From Carpediemonas membranifera (lineage: Eukaryota; Fornicata): a DNA stretch of 64,000 nucleotides. Both the position numbers and the translations under genes were made by a program. Each line of letters starts with the position of its first letter. Positions within the stretch are counted from its first letter, which is position 1. A model generated the notes under the pieces. That model saw only the letters and a program-made list of their open reading frames with translations. It did not search any database and was not told where the DNA came from. The stretch is taken from contig JAHDYR010000009.1 in NCBI GenBank assembly GCA_019828565.1, positions 124,001-188,000 on the forward strand, read 5' to 3'. Below are positions 42,439 to 52,330 of this stretch, one piece after another.

Positions 42439-42645
42439 ATGCAACAGGAGCTGGAAGCAGCTGCAACATCTATTCTAGGCCATTCCACAACCATTACGCA
42501 AGAAATTGACGCAATAGAGGCCATTCAGTCCCATTACTTCATAGATTCACGCTTGAACGATATTACGAGCCTTATCAGGCGAGAAACAAGAAAGCTGAAC
42601 GCGATTGGTGACTCCTTTCTCGCTGAGACATATGCAGCATACTGA
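42439..42645 (+). CDS. Possible 68-residue helical protein
   Basis: ATG-initiated frame between the foldback and the OTU gene. The protein is mostly helical, starting MQQELEAAATSILGH and ending FLAETYAAY, with no recognised family. Composition is more protein-like than neighbouring short frames, but length alone does not prove it. Could be an exon. Confidence 0.3.
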   Translation: MQQELEAAATSILGHSTTITQEIDAIEAIQSHYFIDSRLNDITSLIRRETRKLNAIGDSFLAETYAAY

Positions 42646-43554
42646 CAGCCACGACACGCTGTTCAAGCAGATTTAAGGGAGCGCCATCACCAAACACGTA
42701 AATAGACCTGTATACGACAACCAGAGACGGACGTATGAGTCAGAACGGTGTGCTACCGGAATACGCAGGGTGTTTTGTGCCCTGTTGATTCCAGGAGCAC
42801 GCTGCTCTGGGCCACGTGAGATACCGCGAGACTAAATCCGATCTTTACTATCTCTTACATATGCAAATATCATGAGTGTGTCCCTGCTCGTGAATGGGAA
42901 CATCCAGCCAGTCTGAGTCAAAGCTACGGTCTGCTTTCGACAAGACAGTGCGCCATAGGCCGTTGACTAAACACCATGTGCAGCTTTTGGCACTCAGTCG
43001 ACCTCTGTTTGAAGGTCAAGTGGATGGTCTATGGAAGAAGGTGTTGAGGTAGGGCTCGTGTTTGACGGGCAATGAGGAAGGAGAGATCTCACTGGATGTG
43101 TGCATCTGTGGCAAGTATGAGTAAAGAATGAAAACATGATTGGTAGTTATAGATCGCGAGAATAGGCATTCTCATCTGCATTGCGGAGAAAAGGAGTTGA
43201 TGTTGTTAGTGATTTTCTAGAGTACAGCACCAGTTTCGGTAATAGGGGGACAGACGAGCGCAAACAACTACATGGCTCCGAACTACACGCGTCTCGGCGT
43301 TGATATTGGTTATTAAATGCACTGCTGGTAACATATTGAGGGATTTCGTCACTGTACTCGAATGCACAAGTGTGCAGTTTATGCTTTCTCGGCCAGCCGA
43401 CGATATTTACCACCACAGACAGCTGCATACAGGCTGTAGACTAGACATATACAGCAGGCTGAGTAATATAGCACCATACCCACCTACAAACCGCGAATCA
43501 ACCTCAAGGTCACATAAACATAAGCGATACGGTCGGTATATCAATCCTTTACTC
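42646..43554. other. Gene-free stretch of the TIR element
   Basis: About 0.9 kb in which no coding frame, repeat or RNA gene was recognised. Confidence 0.5.
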
Positions 43555-45727
43555 TTACTTCTTCACTGACCATCTCCTCCTCTTCAGCCCGGGAGGAACC
43601 TTGCGCAGAGTGGCGTGTCCCCTTGTCACTTCGACCGCATACTCGATTTCCCACTCGCGACACTGTTGGGCAAAACACGCCAGGGCGCTCTGGCCGTTTT
43701 CGTTGGGCTTAAACGCGACATGTGTCACTTTGCCCTCCTCAGACTTGCTAAAAACGTACATGCCGACGACTGGATCGATCTTTGGGTCAGAATCCCGGAC
43801 AACATGGAGGTATGCAACGGACTTTCCAGTCATTGAGCACCAGGCTTCAACAGCCCACTGAGTCAACCACTTCTCCTGCATGATTGGCTTACCGATGTTG
43901 CCCTCCTCCGTGACAGTGTGTACACTGCACACTTCATGGAAAAGTTCGTCCCGGAGACCCTCCTCGGGCCGCCTGTACCCCGGAGTGGCCCGCCGGTTCA
44001 TCTCTATCGCTTCCTTGTATATCTGCTCGCGGTAGTTGTCCGCCTTCGTCTCCGCTGCACACTGCTCTTCATTCGTCATCGTCTCCCAGCTCTTGAACGC
44101 ATGAGGCTCCGTGACGCCCTCGATCATCATGAGGCAGTGTGTTATACAGTTGCCGTGGGGCAGGGTTTTGTATCTGACCCACTGCTTGCTCTTCTCCAGC
44201 TGATTGGCGACGTCAACTCTAAACTTGACTTCCCTGCTCCTCATCTGCTCGGAAGCTGGGTCGACGTGGTCGACCTGGACATATTCAACGTCCGACTCAG
44301 CCTCGAATGCCACCTCGTTGTCTGCATCTTGCTCCTTATCTGCCTCACGCTTCTCCTCTGACTCTGCATTCACCTCTGACTCAGCCATCTCGTCCTCCTG
44401 CCCCTCCTCCTCTGCCTCACCCTCCTCCACTGGCTCCTCTTCCTCCTCTGACTCCTCCTCCGAGTCCTCTGGCCTGGCCTTCTCCGGCTCAGTCTGGATG
44501 CAGGCGTCGCATTTGGTCACGTCCTCCTCATGTGACTCACCCTTCCTCTCCTCTGTCACCAGCTCCTCGTGTGCCTCGCGCTTCTTCTCCTCTGTCACCA
44601 TCTCCTCCTCGTCTGACTCCTCTGAGTTGTTATCGACATCAGCGATCTTCTGAGGGATTGTCATGAGGGCCTTGCGCTTCATGTGGATTGTGTCGCTCTT
44701 CCCCGTACGGCGGGGGGTACTCGTTCGTGCTTGGTGTGTGCCCGACTGGGGTAGGTCGCGGCGAAACGGCGCGGGTGTCGGGCTGGCACCCATGGAGATG
44801 TCAGCTGCGTATCCCACGTCTTGCAGCAGCCTCGTGACGGTCTCCTCCAGCTCGAGTACTCTCTTCTGCGCCTTGTGATGGAGCACTCGTGCCTCCATCG
44901 GAAGAGATGGGAGGTCTTTGTGAATCCAGTCCTTCATTTCGAGCAGCTTGGATACGCGAAGGTATCTGTCGAACTGGACGTCGACGTGGTTGTCCCCAGC
45001 AACCGCAGCTGACTCTCGAGAGGCGCGAATGCGAAGCTCGCCGTGCACCTCCTTCTGGACTCTATGCCACAGGACGTAGTTGCGAGCGTTATTGTCCTCC
45101 CACTCCTTGAGCTTCTGGGCGATCTTTCTCTCGCGCCGGCGCTTGATCGCGCGTTCTCTAATCTCATCGTCGGACTCGTTGTCAAAGTCCACCTCACTCT
45201 CACTGTCGCACAACTCAGAATCGTCGACGCCGCTCTCTTCACCACTGTCCACGCCACTCTCATCGTCGACGGGTTCTTTCTTAGCGCTCTCGGCCTTGCC
45301 CTTGCCCTTGTCCTTCTCCTCGGCGTCAATGGCCTCAATAATGGCCTTACGCGCCTTGCGCTTCTCCTGGCTATACACGATATCAGCCTGGTTGTCGTCA
45401 ACCCACTTCGCCAGCGCGCCGAGCTTCTTGGAACTTCTTGGTCCGGCGAGTGCCATAAACTGCTTCTTCAACTTATCCTGGAGCTCCTCCTTCTCGTCCT
45501 TCGCGAGGCGGAATTTCGTGGTGATATGGTTCAGGTTGATTCCTATATAAGCATTGCTATGACTACAAACGCTTCCTGATCACTAGATCGAGCAGTTTCC
45601 GTTCATCCAGCAAAACCGCGCGAAGAACAGCACATTTGGCATGATTGGTGGTTGCCTTGGTGTATGCAGCCAATATCGCATCGTACTGTTCCTTGCTAGC
45701 GCTCTCAATCCACTTTAGCAAGTCCAT
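43555..45727 (-). CDS. OTU-like cysteine protease, possibly with a 28-nt intron
   Basis: Minus-strand gene. The main frame (43555-45542) has an N-terminal charged coiled coil, then KCDACIQTEPE and a very acidic, Glu/Asp-rich stretch (about residues 375-475). The C-terminal domain has LPHGNCITHCLMM near residue 515, resembling the DGNCL(F/Y) active site of OTU deubiquitinases with His for Asp, and THVAFKPNENG near 659 as a candidate catalytic His region. The main frame lacks an upstream ATG. Joining it to the ATG frame at 45571-45727 by removing 45543-45570 (GT...AG, 28 nt) gives one frame of 714 codons. The intron is inference. OTU domains cleave ubiquitin chains; the role in a transposon is unknown. 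Confidence 0.6.
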
Positions 45728-46465
45728 GTTCGGCACTATCAGCAAGAGAGCATAAAAAAATGGACATAGAGTGCCAAAAGTAATAAACTGAAACCATCCA
45801 CACGGCAACTATGTACCTAGGCGGCCTCAGTACCTCCAATACCTTCCGTATGTGCTTTTTTGTCCGTCCCTACTTCGTCCCACGAACCAGAAAAAAGCGC
45901 AAAGAGAGGGCCCTTTGAATAATTCTATAACGGCAGCAGAGCATAAAACACGGTTCGAAAGGGCTGATTTTATGCTCTCTTGCCGTTAGTTCAAGCCGAG
46001 GCACGCTTCGGGCGAGCTCCGGCCAAGGGGTCCAGGAGTCAGCTTTTGGGGGAAGGTCTGTGGTGCTCTAACGTACCTCGGGACGCACTGTGGAGGCCCC
46101 TAGAGTGCTCGGTCATGGCATGTCAGACCAAGGGTCCCTCAAATCTGGCCCCATTCAGGATGCTCCCCCTAAATGTTCCGTTGCAAGCGTCTGACGGGCG
46201 TTCTCTGGATACCGACCAAGATGGAGGTCACGTGGATCAACGGACGATAATTGCGGTATTCTGGCCATGCCTGGTACTCTCAAATCATCTATACTGCTCT
46301 GTGGTTCATTTATTGTTCATATCGTATGGTCCTGATGGACTTATGATGATTGATGTTGTTTAGGGATTATTGTTGCTTTAATGATGCTCTGCGCCCGCTT
46401 ACTGATGTTTCTTAGTGTTGTGCACATGCCTACTACGTTAAAGCCGCCAGTATTCTTTCTATTCT
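45728..46465. other. Gene-free stretch before the tandem array
   Basis: About 740 bp; nothing convincing on either strand. It probably holds the promoter of the OTU-like gene near 45730-45900 (minus direction). Confidence 0.45.
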
Positions 46466-46789
46466 TAAGTTCCTCATTTCAGTCTCGTTGCGAGCATAAA
46501 GTGCGAAATAGTGGCCAATTGGCCACTACGATATCGGCAATTAAGACAGTAACAGGAGCGTTGGTGCGCAGATCAAGACTTTTTAACAATATCAACAAAC
46601 GGTTCACTCACTTTCTCGTTTAACGTAGTGAATCATCAGTTTCAGCTGTGGCGTTAGTTGTTAGCCGTGCGAAGCACTGATGAGGCCTTATTACCATCAA
46701 TAGGAGTAATAAACACCATTTAACTTCAATATAGAGAGCGAGCGGCCAAGAAACAAGCGCCGGGAGGATAACGGCGGTGGAGAGCGGCA

Positions 46790-47262
46790 GGAGAGCGCCG
46801 GGGGATGGCGCACGGGAGGGAGAGCAGCATGAGAGCGCCGGGGTATGGCGCACGGGAGGGAGAGCAGCATGAGAGCGCTGGGGTATGGCGCACGGGAGGG
46901 AGAGCGGCAGGAGAGCGCTGGGGTATGGCGCACGGGAGGGAGAGCGGCAGGAGAGCGCCGGGCGATGGCGCACGGGAGGGAGAGCAGCATGAGAGCTGGC
47001 ACGGGGAGAGGCAGCAGGAGAGCCGGGAGCGATGCCTGGGAGGAGAGCAGCATGAGCGCTGGGGTATGGCGCACGGGAGGGAGAGCGGCAGGAGAGCGCC
47101 GGGCGATGGCGCACGGGAGGGAGAGCAGCATGAGAGCGCCGGGGTATGGCGCACGGGAGGGAGAGCAGCATGAGAGCGCCGGGGTATGGCGCACGGGAGG
47201 GAGAAACGGCAGGAGAGCGCCGGGGGATGGCGCACGGGAGGGAGAGCAGCAGGAGAGCGCAC
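46790..47262. repeat. 40-bp minisatellite, about 12 copies
   Basis: Copies follow ATGGCGCACGGGAGGGAG then AGCRGCAKGAGAGCGC. A shorter array of 4-5 copies occurs in each later unit (about 52600-52775, 53470-53640, 54330-54510). Forty is not a multiple of three, so the long frames here change phase each repeat and are not genes. Confidence 0.92.
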
Positions 47263-47273
47263 GGAGGCGATTT

Positions 47274-47363
47274 GGGGCCCCGAAAACGCCAGCATCAGCG
47301 CAAGTAAGCTATTCTATTACAAAATGCTTCACTTGCGCTGGTACTACAGCGTTTTCGGGGCCC
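47274..47363. repeat. 90-bp foldback in the tandem unit
   Basis: Arms GGGGCCCCGAAAACGC and GCGTTTTCGGGGCCC, with an inner pair CAGCGCAAGT/ACTTGCGCTG. Repeated at 52785-52874, 53652-53741 and 54518-54607. A third partial arm, GGCGTTTTCGGGGCGCAAGT, occurs further right in each unit. Confidence 0.9.
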
Positions 47364-47688
47364 TTTGCCCATCTTTCGTCGTCTGAATATTTTCGTGCAG
47401 AATTCAAACGAGTGCCGCCTGGCAGAGGCTGAGCTGCGGAGCTTAGTCCCTGTGGCACCACTTGTCTGGCCCAGCTCCCCGCCATGCTCCCGAAAATTCA
47501 GGTGCAGATTTGGGAGCAGAGATGTCGACGAACCCCGGTAATATGGCGTTTTCGGGGCGCAAGTGCCACACGCCCCACAGCCACGACACCAGCACCACTT
47601 ACTTACTTTACTCATCGTTGCTTCGCTTCTCGCCTGGAACCTCATTTCAGTCTCGTTGCGAGCATAAAGTGCGAAATAGTGGCCAATT

Positions 47689-47738
47689 TGTGGCACTGTG
47701 TGAACTAAAAGACAGGATGCAGTTTATGTCGTGCTACA
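47689..47738 (-). repeat. 3' LTR of element J (50 bp)
   Basis: TGTGGCACTGTG ... GTCGTGCTACA on plus, identical by eye to 52277-52326. It is among the shortest LTRs I would expect to be functional. Confidence 0.93.
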
Positions 47739-47762
47739 TTCCCCCCTAGAGCCGGCACATCA

Positions 47763-50141
47763 TTAGCGGCGGGGGCGCGGATGGTTGCGCGTGGTAGCTT
47801 CGAATCGCTTACAGGCGCGATCGAATTGAGGATGCTGGTCTCGATACTTAAGCAGGGCATCAAGTGTCATACAGTCGGAGAAGGCGAGCTCTGAGTCTTC
47901 ATCGTGCTCGAAGCCAAGCCAGTTCACCGTAACGATAGGCTCGTTGGTCTGAGAATCCAGTCTGTACTGGACCACATGGTCGACAACCTTCCAGTTGCTG
48001 TCAGCGGTGAACGCTCTGGCCGCCTCGGCCATCGTCAGCGTCGGGCCCGTGTTGGGCAGCTTGGCCAAGCGGTCGGCGAAACGGATAATGGTCTTCCTGG
48101 TGACAGGATTGACGAGGACATAGGAATCGGGCTCCTCACCGTTGCCTTGAACGTAGTAAGGGCCTCTCATAGTGTACTGCAGTCTGGAGATGGGCTTGTC
48201 GCGCTTGACGAGCACCCAGCTCCCCAGAGGCAGGCTGGTGAAGCGAGCGGAGGGATAGTACTGGTCTTTCACCCCCTTCTGACGGAGTTGGAACTCCTGG
48301 AGCTTACCGAGTACTTCCGCAGCGTTCTTCATGGTTTCATCGGTTATGGCAGTGCGAGTCGAAGGCTCGGCATTCTTAACTTGGTGGTAGGCGAGTGCAG
48401 CAGCGAGTGCAGCTTCACGAGGCGTTGCACCGCCTAAAACTCTGGATGGCGTGGCGTTAATGTTGATTTCAGCCTGTATCATAGCTGAACGCCAGCCTGC
48501 GCGGGAGCAGTCAGGCAAAGAGGATAGTGAGATGCGGAGGTGCTTATTCACCTCTCTGTTCGTTCGCTCAACGAGTGCATTACCCTCGTGGCGCTCGGGC
48601 GTCGTGTTATGGTGTATGATCCCGAATGTTGCGCAGAAATGGTCGAACTCCGCGTTGCAGAATTGTGTTCCACTGTCGGTAGCAATGGTATCTGGGCAGG
48701 CCCATCGTGCGATGATCTGCGAGCGAATTGCTCGGATGGTGGACCGCGCATCTAAAGTCTTGAGTGGGATCAGGTGAGTCAGATGAGTCGCGCTATCAAT
48801 GCACGTCATGATGTACCGATAACCGTTGTCCGGTCGGTCGATCGGTCCCACTGTGTCGATGTATAAGGTGGCGAGTGGACGGGCAGGCGGGAGATGGCCC
48901 GGGTTGTAAGCCACGTTCGGCGTCGCTCGGTCTCGTTGGCAGGTCACACACCTCTTGATCATCTTGTCGACATCGGTCCTGGCGCTTGCCCAGAGGAGAC
49001 CTGCCTTCTCGAGGAGGGCGAGGGTGGTCTCGAGTCCGGCGTGGTGTCGATGGTGCACCATGAGGAAGCGCTCGCGCTTCTGCGTGTCAGTGAGACCCGA
49101 TGTGGCGATGACGGACATTACGAACGGCAGGCGGCTCAGCCCGTCAGCGGCGGTGTTCATGTCGCCCGGTACGTGGACGATCTCGGTGACCGGGAACCGT
49201 GCGATCTCAAGAGCCCAGCGTATCACCTTGGGCGTATCCGAGCTAACCATCTGTACGAGGCAGCTGTTGTCGGTGTGCAGTATCGTCTCGGTCCCGATCA
49301 GTAGTGAGCGGAAGCGCTCAAGGGCAGAGTATACCGCAAACATCTCCTGTTCGACGATCTTCCAGACCTGTTGTTGCTTGTCGAAGCGCCTGGAGTAGAA
49401 CGCGAGAGGGCGGTCGCCCTGCATAAGCACTGCGCCAATGCCGGTGGTTGAGGCGTCAGTATAGAGGTCCACGCGGCTGTTGGGGTCGAAGTGCGTCAGC
49501 TCGATCTGTCTGGCGACAGCGTGCTTGAGGCTGGTCATAGCCCACTCGAGCTGCTCCGGCTCGACGGTCTCACCGTTCTTCAGTGCTTCGAGCGGTGCGG
49601 CGAGGCGGATGAAATCTGGGATGTGCCTCCTCACAAAGCCGAAGATGCCGACAATGTGATGGGCCATCTTGGCAGTGCGAGGGGTGCTGAGCTTATGTAT
49701 GCTCTCGACGCGGGCAGGGTCGATGCGGACACCGGTGCCGCTGACGAGGCAACCCAGATAGACGATCTCCTTCAGTCCGATGTGCGATTTCCGACCAGAG
49801 AGGCGTATGCGGTGCTGCTGGAGGACAGGGAATAGCTCGCGGAGGACATCGAGGAGCTGCTGGACAGAGCCAGCGAAGCACAGTATATCGTCTACAAACG
49901 CCAGGCATGGGAGCTTATACTGGCGGCGTAGGTCGTCAATGCGTTTCTGGAACGCCATGGGGCCGTTGGTGACACCGAACGGAAGCCTGTTAAAGATATA
50001 ACGGACGTCGTCGAACTCGAAGCCTGTCAGTTTGGCTGAGTCTGGGTCCATAACGAGCTGGTGAAAGCCAGCGGTGAGGTCGAATGAGGCAAAAACCTCG
50101 GCACCTCTGCATTGCTCGAACAGTTCATCTGCTGTGGGCAT
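47763..50141 (-). CDS. Pol polyprotein of element J (RT-RNase H-integrase)
   Basis: Open minus frame of 792 codons from RT to a chromodomain-like end. RT has FDLTAGFHQLVM, RLPFGVTNGPMAFQ and active site FVDD, with Phe where Tyr is usual. RNase H has YTDASTTGIGA and HTDNSCL. Integrase has HHCC (HHRHHAGLE ... CVTC), D in YIDTVGP, D in ATDSGTQF and E in ERHEGNALVERTN. The C-terminal KVVDHVVQYR and VTVNWLGFEHDEDSE resemble a chromodomain. J is the most divergent Ty3-type element in the window. Confidence 0.9.
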   Translation of the reverse strand: MPTADELFEQCRGAEVFASFDLTAGFHQLVMDPDSAKLTGFEFDDVRYIFNRLPFGVTNGPMAFQKRIDDLRRQYKLPCLAFVDDILCFAGSVQQLLDVLRELFPVLQQHRIRLSGRKSHIGLKEIVYLGCLVSGTGVRIDPARVESIHKLSTPRTAKMAHHIVGIFGFVRRHIPDFIRLAAPLEALKNGETVEPEQLEWAMTSLKHAVARQIELTHFDPNSRVDLYTDASTTGIGAVLMQGDRPLAFYSRRFDKQQQVWKIVEQEMFAVYSALERFRSLLIGTETILHTDNSCLVQMVSSDTPKVIRWALEIARFPVTEIVHVPGDMNTAADGLSRLPFVMSVIATSGLTDTQKRERFLMVHHRHHAGLETTLALLEKAGLLWASARTDVDKMIKRCVTCQRDRATPNVAYNPGHLPPARPLATLYIDTVGPIDRPDNGYRYIMTCIDSATHLTHLIPLKTLDARSTIRAIRSQIIARWACPDTIATDSGTQFCNAEFDHFCATFGIIHHNTTPERHEGNALVERTNREVNKHLRISLSSLPDCSRAGWRSAMIQAEININATPSRVLGGATPREAALAAALAYHQVKNAEPSTRTAITDETMKNAAEVLGKLQEFQLRQKGVKDQYYPSARFTSLPLGSWVLVKRDKPISRLQYTMRGPYYVQGNGEEPDSYVLVNPVTRKTIIRFADRLAKLPNTGPTLTMAEAARAFTADSNWKVVDHVVQYRLDSQTNEPIVTVNWLGFEHDEDSELAFSDCMTLDALLKYRDQHPQFDRACKRFEATTRNHPRPRR

Positions 50142-52251
50142 GGTGTAAATCTCAGGGCGCGTAGCGTCATTGAGGCTCGGTAATCTAACACGGGCCGGAA
50201 CTGGGGTGTAGCGGACGGCTTGTCCACCATAAATACGGGCGACAGCCAGTCGAGGGTGTCGGTCGTTGCCGAGATGATGTTCTTGGCCAGCATGTCATCA
50301 ATGAAGAGCCGCATGGCGTCCTTCTGCGCCTTATTTCTGATCGGGCGTAGAACCTGGGAGGGGAGGACGTCGGGCTTGAGGTGTATCTCAAAGGGTGGCA
50401 GATCGGAGCCTTGCTCGTCGAACGGGCCGAAGATGTCGGCGTACTCTACCACGAGCGCATGGAACTGCTCGGCGAGCGAGCCGAGGTTCTCATCGTATAT
50501 AGTTGGGAGTGTCGGGGTTGACTCTCCGGGTGACCTGATGAAGAGGTTGAACAATGAGCGGAAGTCCGTAGGATCTTTCGTCATGGATAAGGGTCGACTC
50601 GGGCTTGGCCCGGTTGTTCTTGAGGAAGTCCATACCCACTGCGCGGAGGGCAACGGTGCCGTATAGCACAGCGACAGGTAGGTCCTCTACGATATAAGCC
50701 GCGAGGGGCTCGGCAGCGCGGACGGGTATGTCGAAATAGGGCTGCGAGATGATCGGCGTGAAGCGTGTGGTGCCCACGTATTCTCCATGGACAGCCTTCC
50801 AACCATTGACGTCGCCGCGCTCGGGCGTGACTGTAAGGCCAAGGTACTCCGCCGCGTCGGGGCGCATGAGGATCGGGAACTGCTCGTTCGCCGTGTCCAG
50901 GCGCACGACGATGGCCTTGCCCTTGGATTCGGCTTGCATGAGAGCCTGATAGACCATGGTGCTCTCGGGCATGTCGGTCATGAGGGGCTCGACTTGATCG
51001 TCAGGGATGAAGGAAACCTTGCCGGGCCGCGGGGCACGCTTGACGGTCGCGGCGGCAGTCCCATAGGCCGGCTCCTTCAGCTTGCGCTTATCGAATAGCG
51101 CCTTGGCCGGGCCGTAAGGTTTCTTCCCGTGCTTATGGCAGGTGGCATAATGAGAGAGCAACTGGGCATCGGTAACGTCCGGGTTCTGGACGGTCTTGTC
51201 GGTCAGCTGCTTACAGACGGTACAGTCCGCCGTGGTGTGCGTCTTGCTCAGGTGGAACGCGCATGACTTGCCGGACGAGCCAGCGGGCTGGACTGGGCCC
51301 TGGCCGGGCTTCCTCGCCTCGGCGGCTGTCGGTCTGGCATGATCAAATGTGTATAGGGGCTCGATAAACTCCGCCTTCTCCTTAGCGAGAATCGCGTTAT
51401 CGCGCATGGCGTTGATGAGGGTGCTGACGCTTTCACTCGCCCTGTGGATGCGATGATCGGACGTGCCTAGGAGCTGCTCCAGGCTCCTGGCGTCGAGGTG
51501 ATCCATGGCGTGGACAAGGATCGTTTTGATCTCGATGCACAAGTCCGTGGATAGTTGTGGTGTCTCATCTGAGTCGTCAGGAGGGTATAGGAGCGTATAA
51601 AGTCGCTCGAACTCGGCCAGGTAGGTGAGGATTGCTGAGAGCGCCTCCTGGCGCGTCCTGCGTGGACCAGGGCGGGACAGTGCCCTGAGTGCGGCTTTGC
51701 ACTTCTCATCTCCAATGCTTGCACTCAAGCGGAACCACTGCATGAAGTTTTGTACTTGTCTGCAGATGGCCTGGGAGAGTGTCATATTAGTCGTGTTAGT
51801 GGAGGAGGAGGCGTTGGCGGTCTTGAGCTTCTGACGGAGCTCCATCCGTAGGGTTCTGAGTTCCGCCTTCATGGGTCCCACTTCGTCCTTGAGGGTCTCG
51901 TCCTCTTCCGACATGGCGATGAGGGCCTGTAGATTCTCTATTTGTGACTGAGTGTGTCGCGTATCTGCTGACGTGGTCGTGAGAGGCTTGGAGAGGAACT
52001 CCTCAATTTCGTCACCCAGCCGTTGGAGGAACTTCTGAGGACCGGATTGATGTTTCAGCTCGGTGCCCTTGAGCGTGATATAGGGCACGTTGGGTCTATA
52101 TATGGTGTGTATAACCTTCTCGCCAGCGCCAGTGAGGTGTCCTCAGGGGCGTGGGTTTCTTCTTCGTTTGGGCTTGCGTCTGAATTGCATCGCCCCAAGC
52201 GGCCCATTTTGCGATATCCGCAGTGTCGGGCGGCTCAATAGTCTTGTCCAT
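50142..52251 (-). pseudogene. Gag-protease-RT start of element J, frameshifted
   Basis: Minus frames from the ATG 52251-52249 (25 bases inside the 5' LTR). A shift near 52130 leads to the main gag frame (52088-50490) with helical Gag, a Cys/His cluster around CAFHLSKTHTTADC to CHKHG, and a protease-like region with VVRLDTANEQ, where the usual Gly after DT is replaced. Another shift near 50590 leads to the RT N-terminus (50560-50142). The protease motif variant raises doubt about protease activity. Confidence 0.75.
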
Positions 52252-52267
52252 GTGTTCTTGATGCTGT

Positions 52268-52277
52268 AGAAGCTTCT
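52268..52277 (-). promoter_or_regulatory. 10-bp palindrome at the inner edge of the J 5' LTR
   Basis: AGAAGCTTCT, self-complementary, overlapping the LTR by one base. Confidence 0.55.
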
Positions 52278-52326
52278 GTGGCACTGTGTGAACTAAAAGA
52301 CAGGATGCAGTTTATGTCGTGCTACA
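52277..52326 (-). repeat. 5' LTR of element J (50 bp)
   Basis: Copy of 47689-47738; followed by CCAATT on plus. Confidence 0.93.
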
Positions 52327-52330
52327 CCAA

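Larger units (their letters stand above)
46519..47686. repeat. First unit of the 867-bp tandem repeat (expanded to 1168 bp)
   Basis: Same unit as 52331-54930 but with a longer internal minisatellite. It starts and ends at the palindrome GGCCAATTGGCC. Its right end is separated from the next unit by retrotransposon J. Confidence 0.9.
47689..52326 (-). mobile_element. Ty3-like element J with 50-bp LTRs
   Basis: Minus-strand element, 4.64 kb, bounded by identical 50-bp LTRs (47689-47738 and 52277-52326). CCAATT flanks both sides (47683-47688 and 52327-52332), a 6-bp duplication, unlike the 4 bp of A, B, C and H. It sits in the centre of the palindrome GGCCAATTGGCC at a tandem-unit junction. A polypurine tract, AGGGGGGAA on minus, abuts the 3' LTR. 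Confidence 0.93.

Noticed and set aside
46805-47432. Long plus- and minus-strand frames of Arg/Gly/Glu- or Ala/Leu/Pro-rich protein
   Set aside because: They are translations of a 40-bp minisatellite. The unit length is not a multiple of three and all frames are open, so they are not evidence of genes.
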